Positions 35,839 through 45,771 are shown, numbered from the stretch's first letter. The stretch: DNA of 64,000 bases from Streptomyces sp. CB02400 (GCF_001905725.1 NZ_LIWB01000002.1:357607-421606); one strand, 5' to 3'. The notes: a model not told the origin generated them from the sequence alone. Numbers and translations are program-made.

Positions 35839-37557
35839 TCAGCCCCGGCGGATGGTGATCGTCGTCCAGGCGCCCACGTGCACCTGGTCGCCGTCCTGGA
35901 GCGGGACCGGGACGAACGGCTGGATCGGCTCGTCCGAGCCGTTGACCGTCGTGCCGTTCGTCGAGTTCTGGTCGACGACCGCCCACGTGCCGTCCGGCTG
36001 CTGCACCAGCACCGCGTGCTGGTGGGAGACGCCCGGGTCCTCCGGCGGGGTCGACAGATCGATGTCGGGGGTGTCGCCGGTGGAGTGGCGACGGCGCCCG
36101 ATGGTGATCTGGTTGCCGGTGAGCGTGCGCTGCTGCTCGGGCGAGTACGCGGGCAGGTTCAGGCCCGCGGCCTCGGGGCCGGAGCGCTGCATCATCGCCA
36201 TGAAGTACTCGCGGTCCGGACCGATGGTCGCGGTCCAGGTCGCCGGTCCCTGCGGCGGACGGGGCTGCTGCGGGAAGCCGCCGGGTCCGGGCGGCGCCTG
36301 GGTGGCACCGGGCTGCGGGTAGCCGTAACCGCCGCGCTGACCGGGGCCGTTCGGACCGCCGGGACCGGGACCGGAACCGGGGCCGGGGCCGCCGGGACCG
36401 CCGGTCGGCGGGGAGATCACCCAGTCGTCGTCACCGCCGCCGAAGGGCGGCCCGCCCGGCTGGGGGCGGCCGGTCTCCTGCGGGAATCCGGGCGGGGCCG
36501 ACGATCCGGGCTGGAACGCCTGCGGAGCACCGGGTCCGTTCGGTCCGCCGGGGCCTCCAGGGCCGCCGGGACCACTGAAACCGCCGGGCCCGTTCGGTCC
36601 GCCAGGACCACCCGGACCGTTCGGACCACCGGGTCCACCCGGACCACCGGGTCCACCCGGACCGTTCGGACCACCGGGTCCACCCGGACCGTTCGGTCCG
36701 CCAGGACCACCGAAGCCGCCAGGACCGCCGGGACCGTTAGGCCCACCGGGTCCACCGGGCCCGTTCGGGCCGCCGGGTCCACCGGGACCGTTCGGTCCGC
36801 CGGGACCACCGAAGCCGCCAGGGCCGCCGGGCCCGCCGGGACCGTTAGGCCTTGGCGGCCCATCGGGACCACCGAAGCCGCCGGGGCCGTTCGGTCCACC
36901 GGGCCCGTTCGGGCCGCCAGGTCGACCAGGTCCGTCAGGACCACCGAAGCCGCCGGGGCCGCCGGGGCCGTTCGGTCCGCCGGGGCCTCCAGGGCCGCCG
37001 GGACCACCGAAGCCGCCGGATCCGTTCGGACCGCCCGGACCCCCGGGCCCGCCCGGGCCCGGAGGCGGCGGTACCGGTCGTGAGGGGTCGCCGCCGAAGC
37101 CGGGCGGGCCCGGGGGGATCGGTTCGGCGGGGCGGTTCATCTGGGAGGGGCGTGAGCCCTGATAGTCGTACGAGTCACCGCCGCCGTACGACGGCCCGCC
37201 GGGCGGCTGCTGGAAGGGGCCGCCCGGACCCGGGCCGGGGGCCGGCGGACGCGGGGCGGCCGGGGTGTACGAGGTCGCCGTGTTCGTCAGGAAGTTCCAC
37301 CGGCACTCCTCGCAGAACGGCGCCGCGCCCTCGCGCGGCGTACGGCACTGCGGGCACAGCTCGGTCCGGCCGCCGCCGAAACCACCGGGGCCGCCAGGAC
37401 CGCCGGCGGGGCCGCCGGGCGGCGGGAAGCCGTAACCGCCGCCACCGGGTGCGGGCGGCGGGGGAGGAGGTGGGGGCACGGCACCCGCCATGCGGTGACC
37501 GCACACCTCGCACCAGTCGTCGGAACCCGACTGGTGTCCGTTCGGGCAGGTCGGCAT
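35839..37557 (-). CDS. FHA-domain protein with two zinc ribbons and collagen-like repeats
   Basis: The 572-residue protein starts with a zinc-ribbon-like element (C4, H8, C16, C19) and has a second ribbon (C68, C71, C82, C85). A Gly/Pro-rich stretch follows from about residue 155 to 350, built of [14 protein letters not shown] collagen-like units. A linker and a C-terminal FHA domain (about 470-572) come last, with GRRR, SHQHA and [10 protein letters not shown], the residues that bind phosphothreonine. It should be a cytoplasmic reader of Thr phosphorylation. It is the last gene of the kinase operon, so the PknG-like kinase is the obvious source of its ligand. The repeat region could change length by slippage. 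Confidence 0.9.
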   Translation of the reverse strand: MPTCPNGHQSGSDDWCEVCGHRMAGAVPPPPPPPPAPGGGGYGFPPPGGPAGGPGGPGGFGGGRTELCPQCRTPREGAAPFCEECRWNFLTNTATSYTPAAPRPPAPGPGPGGPFQQPPGGPSYGGGDSYDYQGSRPSQMNRPAEPIPPGPPGFGGDPSRPVPPPPGPGGPGGPGGPNGSGGFGGPGGPGGPGGPNGPGGPGGFGGPDGPGRPGGPNGPGGPNGPGGFGGPDGPPRPNGPGGPGGPGGFGGPGGPNGPGGPGGPNGPGGPGGPNGPGGPGGFGGPGGPNGPGGPGGPNGPGGPGGPGGPGGPNGPGGPGGPNGPGGFSGPGGPGGPGGPNGPGAPQAFQPGSSAPPGFPQETGRPQPGGPPFGGGDDDWVISPPTGGPGGPGPGSGPGPGGPNGPGQRGGYGYPQPGATQAPPGPGGFPQQPRPPQGPATWTATIGPDREYFMAMMQRSGPEAAGLNLPAYSPEQQRTLTGNQITIGRRRHSTGDTPDIDLSTPPEDPGVSHQHAVLVQQPDGTWAVVDQNSTNGTTVNGSDEPIQPFVPVPLQDGDQVHVGAWTTITIRRG

Positions 37558-37639
37558 GTCGGCGCTTCCCCCTCTCCTTGTCCGGCCGGTTCCGGCCGGT
37601 TTCTCCCACCCCGAGGGGTCGGGCTCGACTACTTACGGA

Positions 37640-38989
37640 TCACTTCTTTACACGAACAGTCTTTGTCGACCGAGTCTCGAGCGTCATCTCGTCGGCCTCC
37701 TCGACCTTCGCCTTCAGTCGCACAGTACCCGTCGCGGCATCGACCACGTCCACCACCTTCGAAAGCAGTTTCGCAGTATCCGCGTTGCCGGACGCGCTCG
37801 CGAGCTGCACGGCCCTGCCCAGTTTGGCCGTCGCTCCGTCGATATCTCCCTCTTTGCGCAGATCCAGACCCTGTTGGATGACTTCCGCCAGTTCCGCTTG
37901 CCCGGTGTAGTGGGCGACCTGGGGGTTGATCGACGTCGAGGCGGTCATGTCGTCCGTCCACACGGCCCGGACCAGACCCTGCGCCCCGAGGTTGCGCACG
38001 CTGCCGTCGGACGGCTGCGGGATCACCAGCGACAGCCGGGCCGCCAGCATCTCCTGCCCGATGTTCGCGGGCGGCACCTCGACGCAGACGTGGTAGTCGC
38101 GGGACTCGTCACCCCAGGAACCCAGCGGGTAGTCGCCCGCGCGCGGACCCGCCTCCGTACGGCGGCCGGTCAGCTCCTCGACCGTCGGCGCGACCTGCTT
38201 GACGAACCTCACCGTCGTACCGACCGGGGTCCACAGCCGCAGCGAGACGTCCGCGACCTCCTTGCCCATCGCCGTCTCCATCATCCGCGTGAAGTCGGCG
38301 GCGAGACCGGCCGGGTCGGCGACGATGTCGGCGGTGCCGAGGAGGGCGGAGGCGATGGCTGTGACTTCTTTCACTTCCCAGTCGGTGCCCACACCGCGGG
38401 CGTCACACGTGAAACGCCCGGCGCAGGCGTCCAGGGCCGCCTTCAGGTCCTCCGCCGACTCGTGCTCGTTGCGGCCGTCGGTGAGCAGGATGCCGTGCCG
38501 GATCGCCACGTCCGCCGACGCCAGCAGCCGGTCGGCCAGCCGCAGCCAGGTGCCGATCGCCGTGCCGCCGCCCGCGCTCAGCTTCCGCAGCGCCTGCTTG
38601 GCCTGCTCACGGGTGGAGGCGTCGGCGACCGCCAGGCCGCCACCGCCCGGATACACCTCCTTGGCCACGTGCGTGCCGCCGACCACCGCGAAGTTCACGC
38701 CGTCGCGCAGGGCGTCGATCGCGGCGGCCGTCGCGTCGCGGGCGTTGCGCATCTTGGTCGGCGGGTAGTCCATCGAGCCCGAGCAGTCGACCATGAGGAC
38801 CACGGCCGCCGACGGGCCCTGGCCGGGCGGGTAGAGGTGGGGCGCCGCCACCGCGCTGCCGATGGTGCCACCGCCGGTCGCGGTCACCGTGACGATGGCG
38901 TTGACCTCGCGGCCGCCCTCCGGCAGGTACTCGTTCTGGTACACGTCCACCGAGAACTGCGGCACGTTCGATTTCGAGAAATTGGCCAT
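37640..38989 (-). CDS. vWA-domain protein with full MIDAS motif
   Basis: The 449-residue protein has a von Willebrand A domain (about 60-235) with MIDAS residues D68, S70 and S72 in DCSGSMD, the Thr in GGTAIGTW and the Asp in LLTDGRNE. A beta-sandwich follows (about 240-350) and a helical C-terminus. It lacks a signal peptide, so it is cytoplasmic. vWA proteins act as metal-dependent scaffolds. In TerY-P-type systems a vWA protein is encoded with a PP2C phosphatase and a Ser/Thr kinase, as here. It lies between the PP2C gene (112 nt) and the FHA gene (82 nt). Confidence 0.92.
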   Translation of the reverse strand: MANFSKSNVPQFSVDVYQNEYLPEGGREVNAIVTVTATGGGTIGSAVAAPHLYPPGQGPSAAVVLMVDCSGSMDYPPTKMRNARDATAAAIDALRDGVNFAVVGGTHVAKEVYPGGGGLAVADASTREQAKQALRKLSAGGGTAIGTWLRLADRLLASADVAIRHGILLTDGRNEHESAEDLKAALDACAGRFTCDARGVGTDWEVKEVTAIASALLGTADIVADPAGLAADFTRMMETAMGKEVADVSLRLWTPVGTTVRFVKQVAPTVEELTGRRTEAGPRAGDYPLGSWGDESRDYHVCVEVPPANIGQEMLAARLSLVIPQPSDGSVRNLGAQGLVRAVWTDDMTASTSINPQVAHYTGQAELAEVIQQGLDLRKEGDIDGATAKLGRAVQLASASGNADTAKLLSKVVDVVDAATGTVRLKAKVEEADEMTLETRSTKTVRVKK

Positions 38990-39101
38990 GCCTGTTTCGA
39001 TCCCCCTTGGATGCCCCGGCGGCGCGGGGCGACGACGGATGACGGACCGGTCCCCTCCGGTCCGTTGAGGCTTCCCCGTGCGAGGCGTCCCGTAAGCGGC
39101 C

Positions 39102-40715
39102 TCAGGCCGATCCTGCCCCCTGCGGGACGGCGGGGAACGGCACGAGGGCCACTGTTACGTTGTCGTGGCCCCCGCCGTCGAGGGCGTGACCGACCAGTAC
39201 CCGGGCGGCGTGCAGCGGTCGTACGGCCGCGTCCGCGGGCACGGCCTCGGCCATCTCGTCGGCCGACTCCGCGTAGTTCCACAGGCCGTCCGTGCAGACC
39301 ACGACCACACCGGGCCGGTCCGGCTTGAACGAGGCGGTGTGCGGCTCCAGTTCGTACGCGTCGGCGCCGAGCCAGCCGGTGATCGCGTGGGCGCGCTGGT
39401 CGGCGTACGCCTCGGCCTCGCCCATCAGGCCCGCGGCGACCATCTGCGCGGCCCACGAGTCGTCCTCGGTGAGCCGGGCCGCCGGAGTGGAGCGGTCGAC
39501 CGGGATCCAGTAGACGCGGCTGTCGCCGACCCAGCCGACCACCAGCAGGCCGGCCGTCACCACGGCGCCGACGATCGTGCACGCCGGGGCGTTCTGGTGC
39601 GGGGCGTGCTCACGGGCCGCCGCGGGCTCGTCGGCCAGCGCGTTGACCGCCTCGGAGGCGGCGATGATCGCGTCGTGCATCGCCTGCTGCGGGTGCGTGC
39701 CGCGCGGCAGGGCCGCGAGCAGGGACTCGTTCGCCGCGCGGGAGGCGGCGAGTGACGCCTCGTCGGGGCGGGTCGCGGAGGAGACGCCGTCGCAGACGAT
39801 CGCCACGGAGGCGGGGGAGCCGTCGGGCAGCGCCGTGGTGCTCACGGCGAAGGCGTCCTCGTTGCGGTGGTGGCGCAGGCCGCGGTCGCTGACCGCGCCG
39901 ATCGGTCCGCTTTCCTGTTCCATGTGGTCCCGTTCGCGTGGCTGGGCGTGGCCGCAGTTCTCGCAGTAGCCGTCGTCGTCGACCCGTCCCGCACGGCAGG
40001 CCACGCACACCGCGGCACCACCGCCGGCCGTTCCCTGCTCGGCCGCCACCCGCGGGTCCGGCGCCTGGAGCGGATACTCGTCGGGCTGCGCGGCCCGCTC
40101 CTCCTGTTGCGCCCGCCGGTCGAACCGCACCCCGGACGACGGCGCGGAGGGCTCCGCCGACGGGGGCGGCACGGGGGTGCCTTCGGCGCGGGAGGGGGGT
40201 ACGGGCGTCACCTGCGCCGGGGACGCCGGTACGGGGGCGCCCTGGGCCGGCGGTGCTACGGGAGCGCCCGGGGCGGTGGACGGCGGCACTTGGGCGCCGG
40301 GCGGCGGTACGGGGGTGCCCTGGCCCGGAGACGGCGGCACGGGCGTGTCCGGGGCGGTGGACGGCGGCATCAGGGTGCCGGGCGCCGGGGGCGGCGGTAC
40401 GGGCGTCCCCCGGACCGGTGTTCCCTGGCCGGCCGACGTGTCGGGCAGGGAGGTGCGGGCCGGGTGGTGGGCCGGTGGGGCGGTGGGCCAGGACGGTGCG
40501 GCGGGCGGGGCCGACGGCGGCCGGGGCCGGTCACGGTCGGCCGAAGCCTGCGGTGGCACCGAGCCGTTCACGGCGACCGTCGGCTCGTCCCGCGGCCGTG
40601 CGGGGACCACGGACAGGTCGTATCCGCACGCACCACAGAAACGATCACCCGACTCGAGGGGTTCCTCGCAGCTCGGGCATTTCGACAGAGCGGCCTGCTG
40701 AGGCATCTGCGACAT
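39102..40715 (-). CDS. PP2C-type Ser/Thr protein phosphatase with zinc ribbons
   Basis: The 537-residue protein starts with a zinc ribbon (C13, C16, C27, C30) and continues with a Pro-rich region of PVPPP-type repeats (about 40-195). A second ribbon (CVACRAGRVDDDGYCENC) follows, then a PP2C catalytic domain (about 270-535). The phosphatase motifs are complete: SDRGLRHHRNEDAF, VCDGVSSA, GWVGDSRVYWI, CTDGLWNYA and GGHDNVTV, which hold the metal-binding Asp residues. It should reverse Thr phosphorylation by the adjacent kinase. The ATG at 40715 lies 3 nt after the pknG stop (TAG TTG ATG), so the two are coupled. Confidence 0.93.
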   Translation of the reverse strand: MSQMPQQAALSKCPSCEEPLESGDRFCGACGYDLSVVPARPRDEPTVAVNGSVPPQASADRDRPRPPSAPPAAPSWPTAPPAHHPARTSLPDTSAGQGTPVRGTPVPPPPAPGTLMPPSTAPDTPVPPSPGQGTPVPPPGAQVPPSTAPGAPVAPPAQGAPVPASPAQVTPVPPSRAEGTPVPPPSAEPSAPSSGVRFDRRAQQEERAAQPDEYPLQAPDPRVAAEQGTAGGGAAVCVACRAGRVDDDGYCENCGHAQPRERDHMEQESGPIGAVSDRGLRHHRNEDAFAVSTTALPDGSPASVAIVCDGVSSATRPDEASLAASRAANESLLAALPRGTHPQQAMHDAIIAASEAVNALADEPAAAREHAPHQNAPACTIVGAVVTAGLLVVGWVGDSRVYWIPVDRSTPAARLTEDDSWAAQMVAAGLMGEAEAYADQRAHAITGWLGADAYELEPHTASFKPDRPGVVVVCTDGLWNYAESADEMAEAVPADAAVRPLHAARVLVGHALDGGGHDNVTVALVPFPAVPQGAGSA

Positions 40716-40718
40716 CAA

Positions 40719-43247
40719 CTACACCCATGTCCGGGGGCGGTAACGATTGGCACGTTCCACCAGGTCGATCCTCTCCTCGCCGCTGCGCGCCAGCCGGGCC
40801 AGCGTGCGGTACGAACGCTCCAGGCCGAAACGGAGGCCCCGCTCGTCCAGGCCGCTGCCGAGCAGCGTCCGTCCCCCGGCGGCGGGAGGGGCGGAACCCT
40901 GGCCCCCGGAGAGTACCCAGTCCAGCCCGCAACCGAGGACTTCGGCCGACAACAGCTCGCGCCGTGCCGGATCCAGACCGTACGCCTCCAGGGCCTCGAC
41001 CTGCCCGGCGGCGGCGCTCAGGTCCTCCAGGAACGGTACGTCACCGGCGGCGGCCGCACGCCCGCGCAACCGCGCCCGGACGGACGCCACCCGCGCGGCC
41101 GTGTAGTGGATGGAGGACTCCGGCACTGACACCAGCGTCCGCACGGCGCCGCTGCGGTCCCCGGCCGCCAACTGCACCCGGGCCAGCCCGAACGCGGCGC
41201 TCACATGGCTCGGGTCGGTCGACCACACCAGGCGGTAGTACTCGGCGGCGTTGTCCAACTGGCCCAGCACCTCCGCGCACACGCCGAGCGCCAGCTTCGG
41301 CGCGATCTCGCCGGGGAACGCGTCGTAGATCGCGTCGAAGGCGAGCGCGGCGCCCTCGTGGTCGCCGGTGACCAGCGAGGCCACCCCCCGGTACCAGACC
41401 ACCCGCCAGTCGTCGGGGTCCTGCTCCTCCAGCGCGCCCAGCGCCGCCAGCGCGGTGGGCCACTCGCCGGTCTCCAGCCGGGCGCGGATCTCACGCAGCC
41501 GGGTCTCCGCCGACGGGACGGGCGCGGCGGCGAGCGCGTTGATCAGCTCACCGGGCGCGGACGCCAGCAGACCCGCGAGGAAACCGGCGTTGGGGTCGGA
41601 CGGATGGACGTGCGGCACGGGCAGGGCGAGCGCGGCGGCGGCGCAGTCGACGGGCTTGACGAGGGCGGCGGGCGGGAGCGCGTGAGGTGTGCCCTTACGG
41701 GACTCGCGGGACTTGCGGGAACGGTCCGGGCGGGCGCCCAGACGGGAGACGTCCCCGGCCGGAGCGGGGAACAACTCCGTGTCCGTCACCCGCGGTTCCG
41801 GGCCGAAGAGCGTGGACAGCGCCGGACGCGCCCGGCCCGACTGCAGGGAGACCACCTCGCGCAGCACGCCCGTCAGCTGCTCGGCCATCTCCTGCGCGGA
41901 GGAGAACCGGCGGGCCGGGTCCGGGTCGGTGGCGCGGACCAGGAAGCGGTAGAACGACTCGTACTGCCGGAAGACCTCGATGTTGTCCGGGTCGGGCAGC
42001 GAGTCCACGTAGACGTTCGTGTAGCCCTGGAAGTCGAACGTGAGGACGGCGAGCGTACGGGCCACCGTGTACAGGTCCGACGCCACCGAAGGACCGACGT
42101 CGGCGACCTCCGGCGCCTGGTAGCCGACCGTGCCGTAGATGGCCGACTCCTCGTCGTCCATCCGGCGCACCGCGCCCATGTCGATCAGCTTGAGCTGGTC
42201 CTCGGTCTGGATCGCGTTGTCGACCTTGAAGTCGCAGTACAGCAGGTTGCGGCTGTGCAGATGGCCGAGCGCCTCAAGCGCCTCGATGCCGTACGCGCAC
42301 GCCTGCTCCACCGGCAGCGGATCGCGCCTGCCCTCCGGGGTGCGGCGGCCGTTGGCGATCTCCTTCAGCGACTTGCCGCCCAGGTACTCCATGACGATGT
42401 AGCCGTCGAGGGAGCCGGTGCGCTGGTCCAGGTGCTCCACGAAGTTGTAGATCCGCACGATGTTGGCGTGCTCGATCTCCGCGAGGAAGCGCCGCTCGGA
42501 GATCGCCGCCGCCATCGCGTCCTGGTCACCCGTGTCCAGCAGGCCCTTCAGCACCACCCAGCGGTCCGAGACCGCCCGGTCCACGGCGAGGTAGATCCAG
42601 CCCAGACCGCCGTGCGCCAGACAGCCGACCACCTCGTACTGGCCGTGCACGACGTCCCCGCCCCGCAGCTTCGGGACGAACGAGTACGGGTGGCCGCACT
42701 TGGTGCAGAAGCCCTCCGTGCGCCCCGGCCGGCCGCCGCGGGCCCGGCCCACCTGCGCCCCGCAGTCCGAGCGCGAGCAGAACCGCTTCCGCTCGGGCAC
42801 CTCGGGGTTGTCCAGCACCATCGCGCGCGGGTCGGGGCGCGGGATCGGCGGCACCTCGACAAGACCGGCACCGAGACGGCCCCGGCCGGACGAGCCGGCG
42901 CCCGCGCCGGAACCGCGCACCGACACCGAGCGGCCCGTGGTCCGGCCCGACAGCGAGCGGGAGAGCCGCCCGGAGACCGAACGGCGGGACTTCGACGACT
43001 GGGACGACGTGCGGGAACTGCGGCCGCTACGGCCGCTGGAGCGTCCGCTGCCCGCCGAACCGCGCGAGTCGCGGCCGCCCGCCGTGATACCGGTCGGGGC
43101 CGAGCCGACCATGCCGGTCGGCGACACCACCGGGGCGAGGCCACAGGTGTCGCAGTACAGCTCGCCGCCGCCGACGTCCTCGTACGCGCCCCCGCACTCG
43201 GGGCGCTGACACCCGGTCCCGGGTGCCCGGTTCTCCGGTTCGCTCAT
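40719..43247 (-). CDS. pknG: PknG-like Ser/Thr protein kinase with zinc ribbon, rubredoxin and TPR domains
   Basis: The 842-residue protein has an N-terminal ribbon (C13, C18, C32, C35) and a Ser/Arg-rich stretch (60-125) likely to be phosphorylated. A rubredoxin-like knuckle follows (C157, C162, C181, C184), then a kinase domain (about 200-470) and a TPR-rich C-terminus. The kinase has Lys234 in VVLKG, catalytic CDFKVDN (D339, K341, N344) and metal-binding DMG (D356). This is the PknG architecture. In mycobacteria PknG responds to amino acids through GlnH and GlnX and phosphorylates GarA. The ATG at 43247 gives a natural N-terminus; upstream in-frame residues are Arg/Cys noise. It lies 22 nt after the coiled-coil gene. 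Confidence 0.93.
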   Translation of the reverse strand: MSEPENRAPGTGCQRPECGGAYEDVGGGELYCDTCGLAPVVSPTGMVGSAPTGITAGGRDSRGSAGSGRSSGRSGRSSRTSSQSSKSRRSVSGRLSRSLSGRTTGRSVSVRGSGAGAGSSGRGRLGAGLVEVPPIPRPDPRAMVLDNPEVPERKRFCSRSDCGAQVGRARGGRPGRTEGFCTKCGHPYSFVPKLRGGDVVHGQYEVVGCLAHGGLGWIYLAVDRAVSDRWVVLKGLLDTGDQDAMAAAISERRFLAEIEHANIVRIYNFVEHLDQRTGSLDGYIVMEYLGGKSLKEIANGRRTPEGRRDPLPVEQACAYGIEALEALGHLHSRNLLYCDFKVDNAIQTEDQLKLIDMGAVRRMDDEESAIYGTVGYQAPEVADVGPSVASDLYTVARTLAVLTFDFQGYTNVYVDSLPDPDNIEVFRQYESFYRFLVRATDPDPARRFSSAQEMAEQLTGVLREVVSLQSGRARPALSTLFGPEPRVTDTELFPAPAGDVSRLGARPDRSRKSRESRKGTPHALPPAALVKPVDCAAAALALPVPHVHPSDPNAGFLAGLLASAPGELINALAAAPVPSAETRLREIRARLETGEWPTALAALGALEEQDPDDWRVVWYRGVASLVTGDHEGAALAFDAIYDAFPGEIAPKLALGVCAEVLGQLDNAAEYYRLVWSTDPSHVSAAFGLARVQLAAGDRSGAVRTLVSVPESSIHYTAARVASVRARLRGRAAAAGDVPFLEDLSAAAGQVEALEAYGLDPARRELLSAEVLGCGLDWVLSGGQGSAPPAAGGRTLLGSGLDERGLRFGLERSYRTLARLARSGEERIDLVERANRYRPRTWV

Positions 43248-43269
43248 GACGCGGCCTCCCCCTCGTCGC

Positions 43270-44604
43270 TCATGCGCCGGGCCCCCTCCGGTCGTCGGGC
43301 ACGCCCTGGCCCGGCACCCGGGGCGCCGTGCCGAGGACCTCCGCCGCCGCCTGCTGGTAGCGCAGCACCGCCCGGTCGGCGGCGCGCAGATCGCAGGGCG
43401 CGCTCCACAGCATGCGGCGCGCCTTCTCGTACCGCTCCACCAGGACGGGATCCTCCGCCAGACCGTGCCGGGCCACCTTCGCCTTGTACGCGTCCAGCCG
43501 GCCGCGCAGCTCGGCACGGACCGCCAGCGGTGCCGTCACCGCGGTCAACGACTCCCGGGCGCGCATCAGTTCGTCCTCCGCCTTCTGTTCGAGGGACTCC
43601 AGGAGCGGGGACAGGCGGTGCCACTGGGCGTGTCTGCGGTACTCGGCCGCCGTCGACAGCTGCTCCTGCAGCACGGTCGGTGGTCCGCTGACCACCGGCA
43701 CCTCCGTCGCGGCGATCTTCGCCAGCACCTCGCCGCGCGCGGTGCGGGCCTCGGCGAGGGTGCGGTCGGCGCGGGACAGCACGTCCCGCAGCCTGACGAT
43801 CCGCTTCTCGGCGTCCTGGCGGACCGTCAGCACCGCGTCGATCTCCCGGCGCACGTCCTCCAGCGCACGCGCCTCACGGTCGTAGACCGTGGTGTCGGGG
43901 CGTCCGCCACCCGGTGCCGAACTGCCTTCCGCCTTGTTCCAGTACGCCAGCGGGTCCGACACCACCTGCTCGCGCAGCTTCGTCAGCGTACGGGTGATCC
44001 GCTCCAGGTCGTCGCCCGCCGGGTGCTCGCCGGGGCGCACGCCAACCGAGTGCGCGAGCCGGCCGGTGCGCTGGAGTTCGGCGGCGAGCAGATCGATCCG
44101 GGCGGGCAGCGCCGACCACACCGCGTCGGCGGCGACGACCATGTCCAGCGAGGTCGCGTACAGCTCGTTCATACGGTCGACGAGGGTGGTGAGCGAGTAC
44201 CGCTCGCTGAGCTTCCCGGGGGTGGCGTGGAGCGTCGGCGCGTTGGCGGTCGCCGCCGCACCGCCCGCCACGGTCACCGACTCGCCGCGCAGCAGCTCCG
44301 TCAGCTCCACCAGGTCCTCACGGCTGGACCAGCGGCGGCGGGAGCGGATGTCCCGGGCCGTGCGCAGCGCGTCCGTGTACGCGTCGAAGTACGTCCACAG
44401 CAGCGTGATCGACGCCTCCGTGGCCGTCCAGCGCTCCTCGGTGATGCCGGTGAGCCGCGCGCCCTCCAGGAGTCTTCGGCCCGCGTGGTCCTGCAGGGCG
44501 AGGAGCGAGGTCTCGATCGCCTCGTGCTCCGCGCCGAGCCGCGCCAGCGCACGGTCCACCTCGTCCCGGTCCATCACCGGCCCGGTGGGATCCGTGTCGG
44601 CCAT
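43270..44604 (-). CDS. Coiled-coil protein of the pknG operon, unknown function
   Basis: The 444-residue soluble protein is mainly helical, with probable coiled coils at about 15-50, 180-215, 245-320 and 345-385. There are no Cys, catalytic motifs, signal peptide or membrane segments. The C-terminus is Pro/Gly/Arg-rich. Its place between the GlnH-like lipoprotein and PknG suggests that it is a cytoplasmic adaptor or a scaffold of the signalling complex; that is inference. The stop is 22 nt from the pknG start, so they share a transcript. Confidence 0.8.
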   Translation of the reverse strand: MADTDPTGPVMDRDEVDRALARLGAEHEAIETSLLALQDHAGRRLLEGARLTGITEERWTATEASITLLWTYFDAYTDALRTARDIRSRRRWSSREDLVELTELLRGESVTVAGGAAATANAPTLHATPGKLSERYSLTTLVDRMNELYATSLDMVVAADAVWSALPARIDLLAAELQRTGRLAHSVGVRPGEHPAGDDLERITRTLTKLREQVVSDPLAYWNKAEGSSAPGGGRPDTTVYDREARALEDVRREIDAVLTVRQDAEKRIVRLRDVLSRADRTLAEARTARGEVLAKIAATEVPVVSGPPTVLQEQLSTAAEYRRHAQWHRLSPLLESLEQKAEDELMRARESLTAVTAPLAVRAELRGRLDAYKAKVARHGLAEDPVLVERYEKARRMLWSAPCDLRAADRAVLRYQQAAAEVLGTAPRVPGQGVPDDRRGPGA

Positions 44605-44688
44605 CGATCACCTCTCGCTGGGGGGTTGTTGACGGTTGGGGTGCGTCCGGCTGGGGTCGGTTCGGGGTTGCTCCGGGGTTGCTTCGGG

Positions 44689-45771
44689 TCAGTTCTCGCG
44701 CAGGTACTCCGGGGCCGGGGGCCTCGACTCGGAGGAGTCGGCGCCCAGCGTGGCCGACAGCCACTCGGTGTACGCGTCCTGCCAGCCGTCCGTGGTGTCC
44801 TCGCGGAAGTCCACCAGGATCCGGTTGACCCGGCGCACCAGGTCGTCCGCGTCCTTCTTCATCGCCACGCCGTAGTACTCGGTCGTGAAGGCCTCGCCCT
44901 TGAGCTGGACCGTCGGATCCTGCGCGGCCTGGCTGGCCGCGAGCGCGCCGTCGGTGACCACCGCGTCGACCTCGCCGAGCTGCAACCGCACCAGGCAGTC
45001 GAGCTGGTTGGGGACGGTGGTGCGGATGTCGGTGGACGCCGGCAGGTCGCCCGCCTCCTTGTCCGTCTCCAGCTTCGTGTACGCGGTCGAGCCCGTCGCC
45101 GTGCAGATCTCCTGGTCCGCGAGCGTCTCGTCGTACCCCTTGATCGGTGAGGACTTCGGGGCGAGGACCTGCTGGCCCGTCTTGAAGTACGGCGCGGAGA
45201 ACGCCACGTCCTTGATGCGGGCGCAGTTGATCGTCATCGTACGGACGACCATGTCGACGCGGCCGGCCTGGATCGCCGGGATGCGCTGGTCGGTCGGGAT
45301 CGCCTTGAACTGGACCGCGTCCCGGTCGCCGAGTATGTCCTCGGCGATGCGGTGCACCAGGTCGATGTCGAAGCCCTCCAGGGTGCCGCCCTCGCCGCTG
45401 TTGGGGTCGCGGTAGCCCCAGCGGTAGCTGTTCTGGTCGACCCCCACGATCAGCTTGCGCTTCTCACCCTGACGGTTCTTGATCGCCTCGATGGTGGGGC
45501 CGTCGGCGTCGGAGGGGGAGAGGGTCTGCTTCTCCGGGGCCGTGCAGTCCTCGTCCGCCCGGGTCTGTGCGGCGTGGGACACGGTCTGGCCGGTGGTCCT
45601 CGACGGGCCGCCGGCCGGGGGGCCGGTGCAGGCCAGTACCAGCGCGAAGACCAGGGCCAGGGCGCAGGCGGTCGCCATCGCACCCACTCCGCCCCAGCCC
45701 TTCAGGCGGGCCCGCAGGTGTCGTGCGATCATCGTCATGGCCCCCTTCGGCTCGTTCACGCGTCCGTTCAT
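44689..45771 (-). CDS. glnH: GlnH-like amino-acid-binding lipoprotein (PknG sensory pathway)
   Basis: The protein is a periplasmic-binding-type (SBP_bac_3) domain behind a lipoprotein signal: LVLAC gives the acylated Cys48 in the long form. Motifs RKLIVGVDQNSYRWGYR, LEGFDIDLVHRIAEDI, DMVVRTMTI and GEVDAVVTD are those of glutamate/glutamine-binding proteins. In mycobacteria GlnH binds Asp/Glu and signals through GlnX to PknG; the same order is seen here. I give ATG at 45771 because it overlaps the glnX stop by 4 nt. ATG at 45732, with GAAGGGGG at ideal spacing, is at least as likely. No transporter genes adjoin it, which also favours sensing over uptake. Confidence 0.87.
   Translation of the reverse strand: MNGRVNEPKGAMTMIARHLRARLKGWGGVGAMATACALALVFALVLACTGPPAGGPSRTTGQTVSHAAQTRADEDCTAPEKQTLSPSDADGPTIEAIKNRQGEKRKLIVGVDQNSYRWGYRDPNSGEGGTLEGFDIDLVHRIAEDILGDRDAVQFKAIPTDQRIPAIQAGRVDMVVRTMTINCARIKDVAFSAPYFKTGQQVLAPKSSPIKGYDETLADQEICTATGSTAYTKLETDKEAGDLPASTDIRTTVPNQLDCLVRLQLGEVDAVVTDGALAASQAAQDPTVQLKGEAFTTEYYGVAMKKDADDLVRRVNRILVDFREDTTDGWQDAYTEWLSATLGADSSESRPPAPEYLREN

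Noticed and set aside
36500..37100. Possible CRISPR-like array from the regular short repeats
   Set aside because: The repeats are coding Gly-Pro units without unique spacers of constant length and lie inside a well-supported FHA gene. No cas genes are near.
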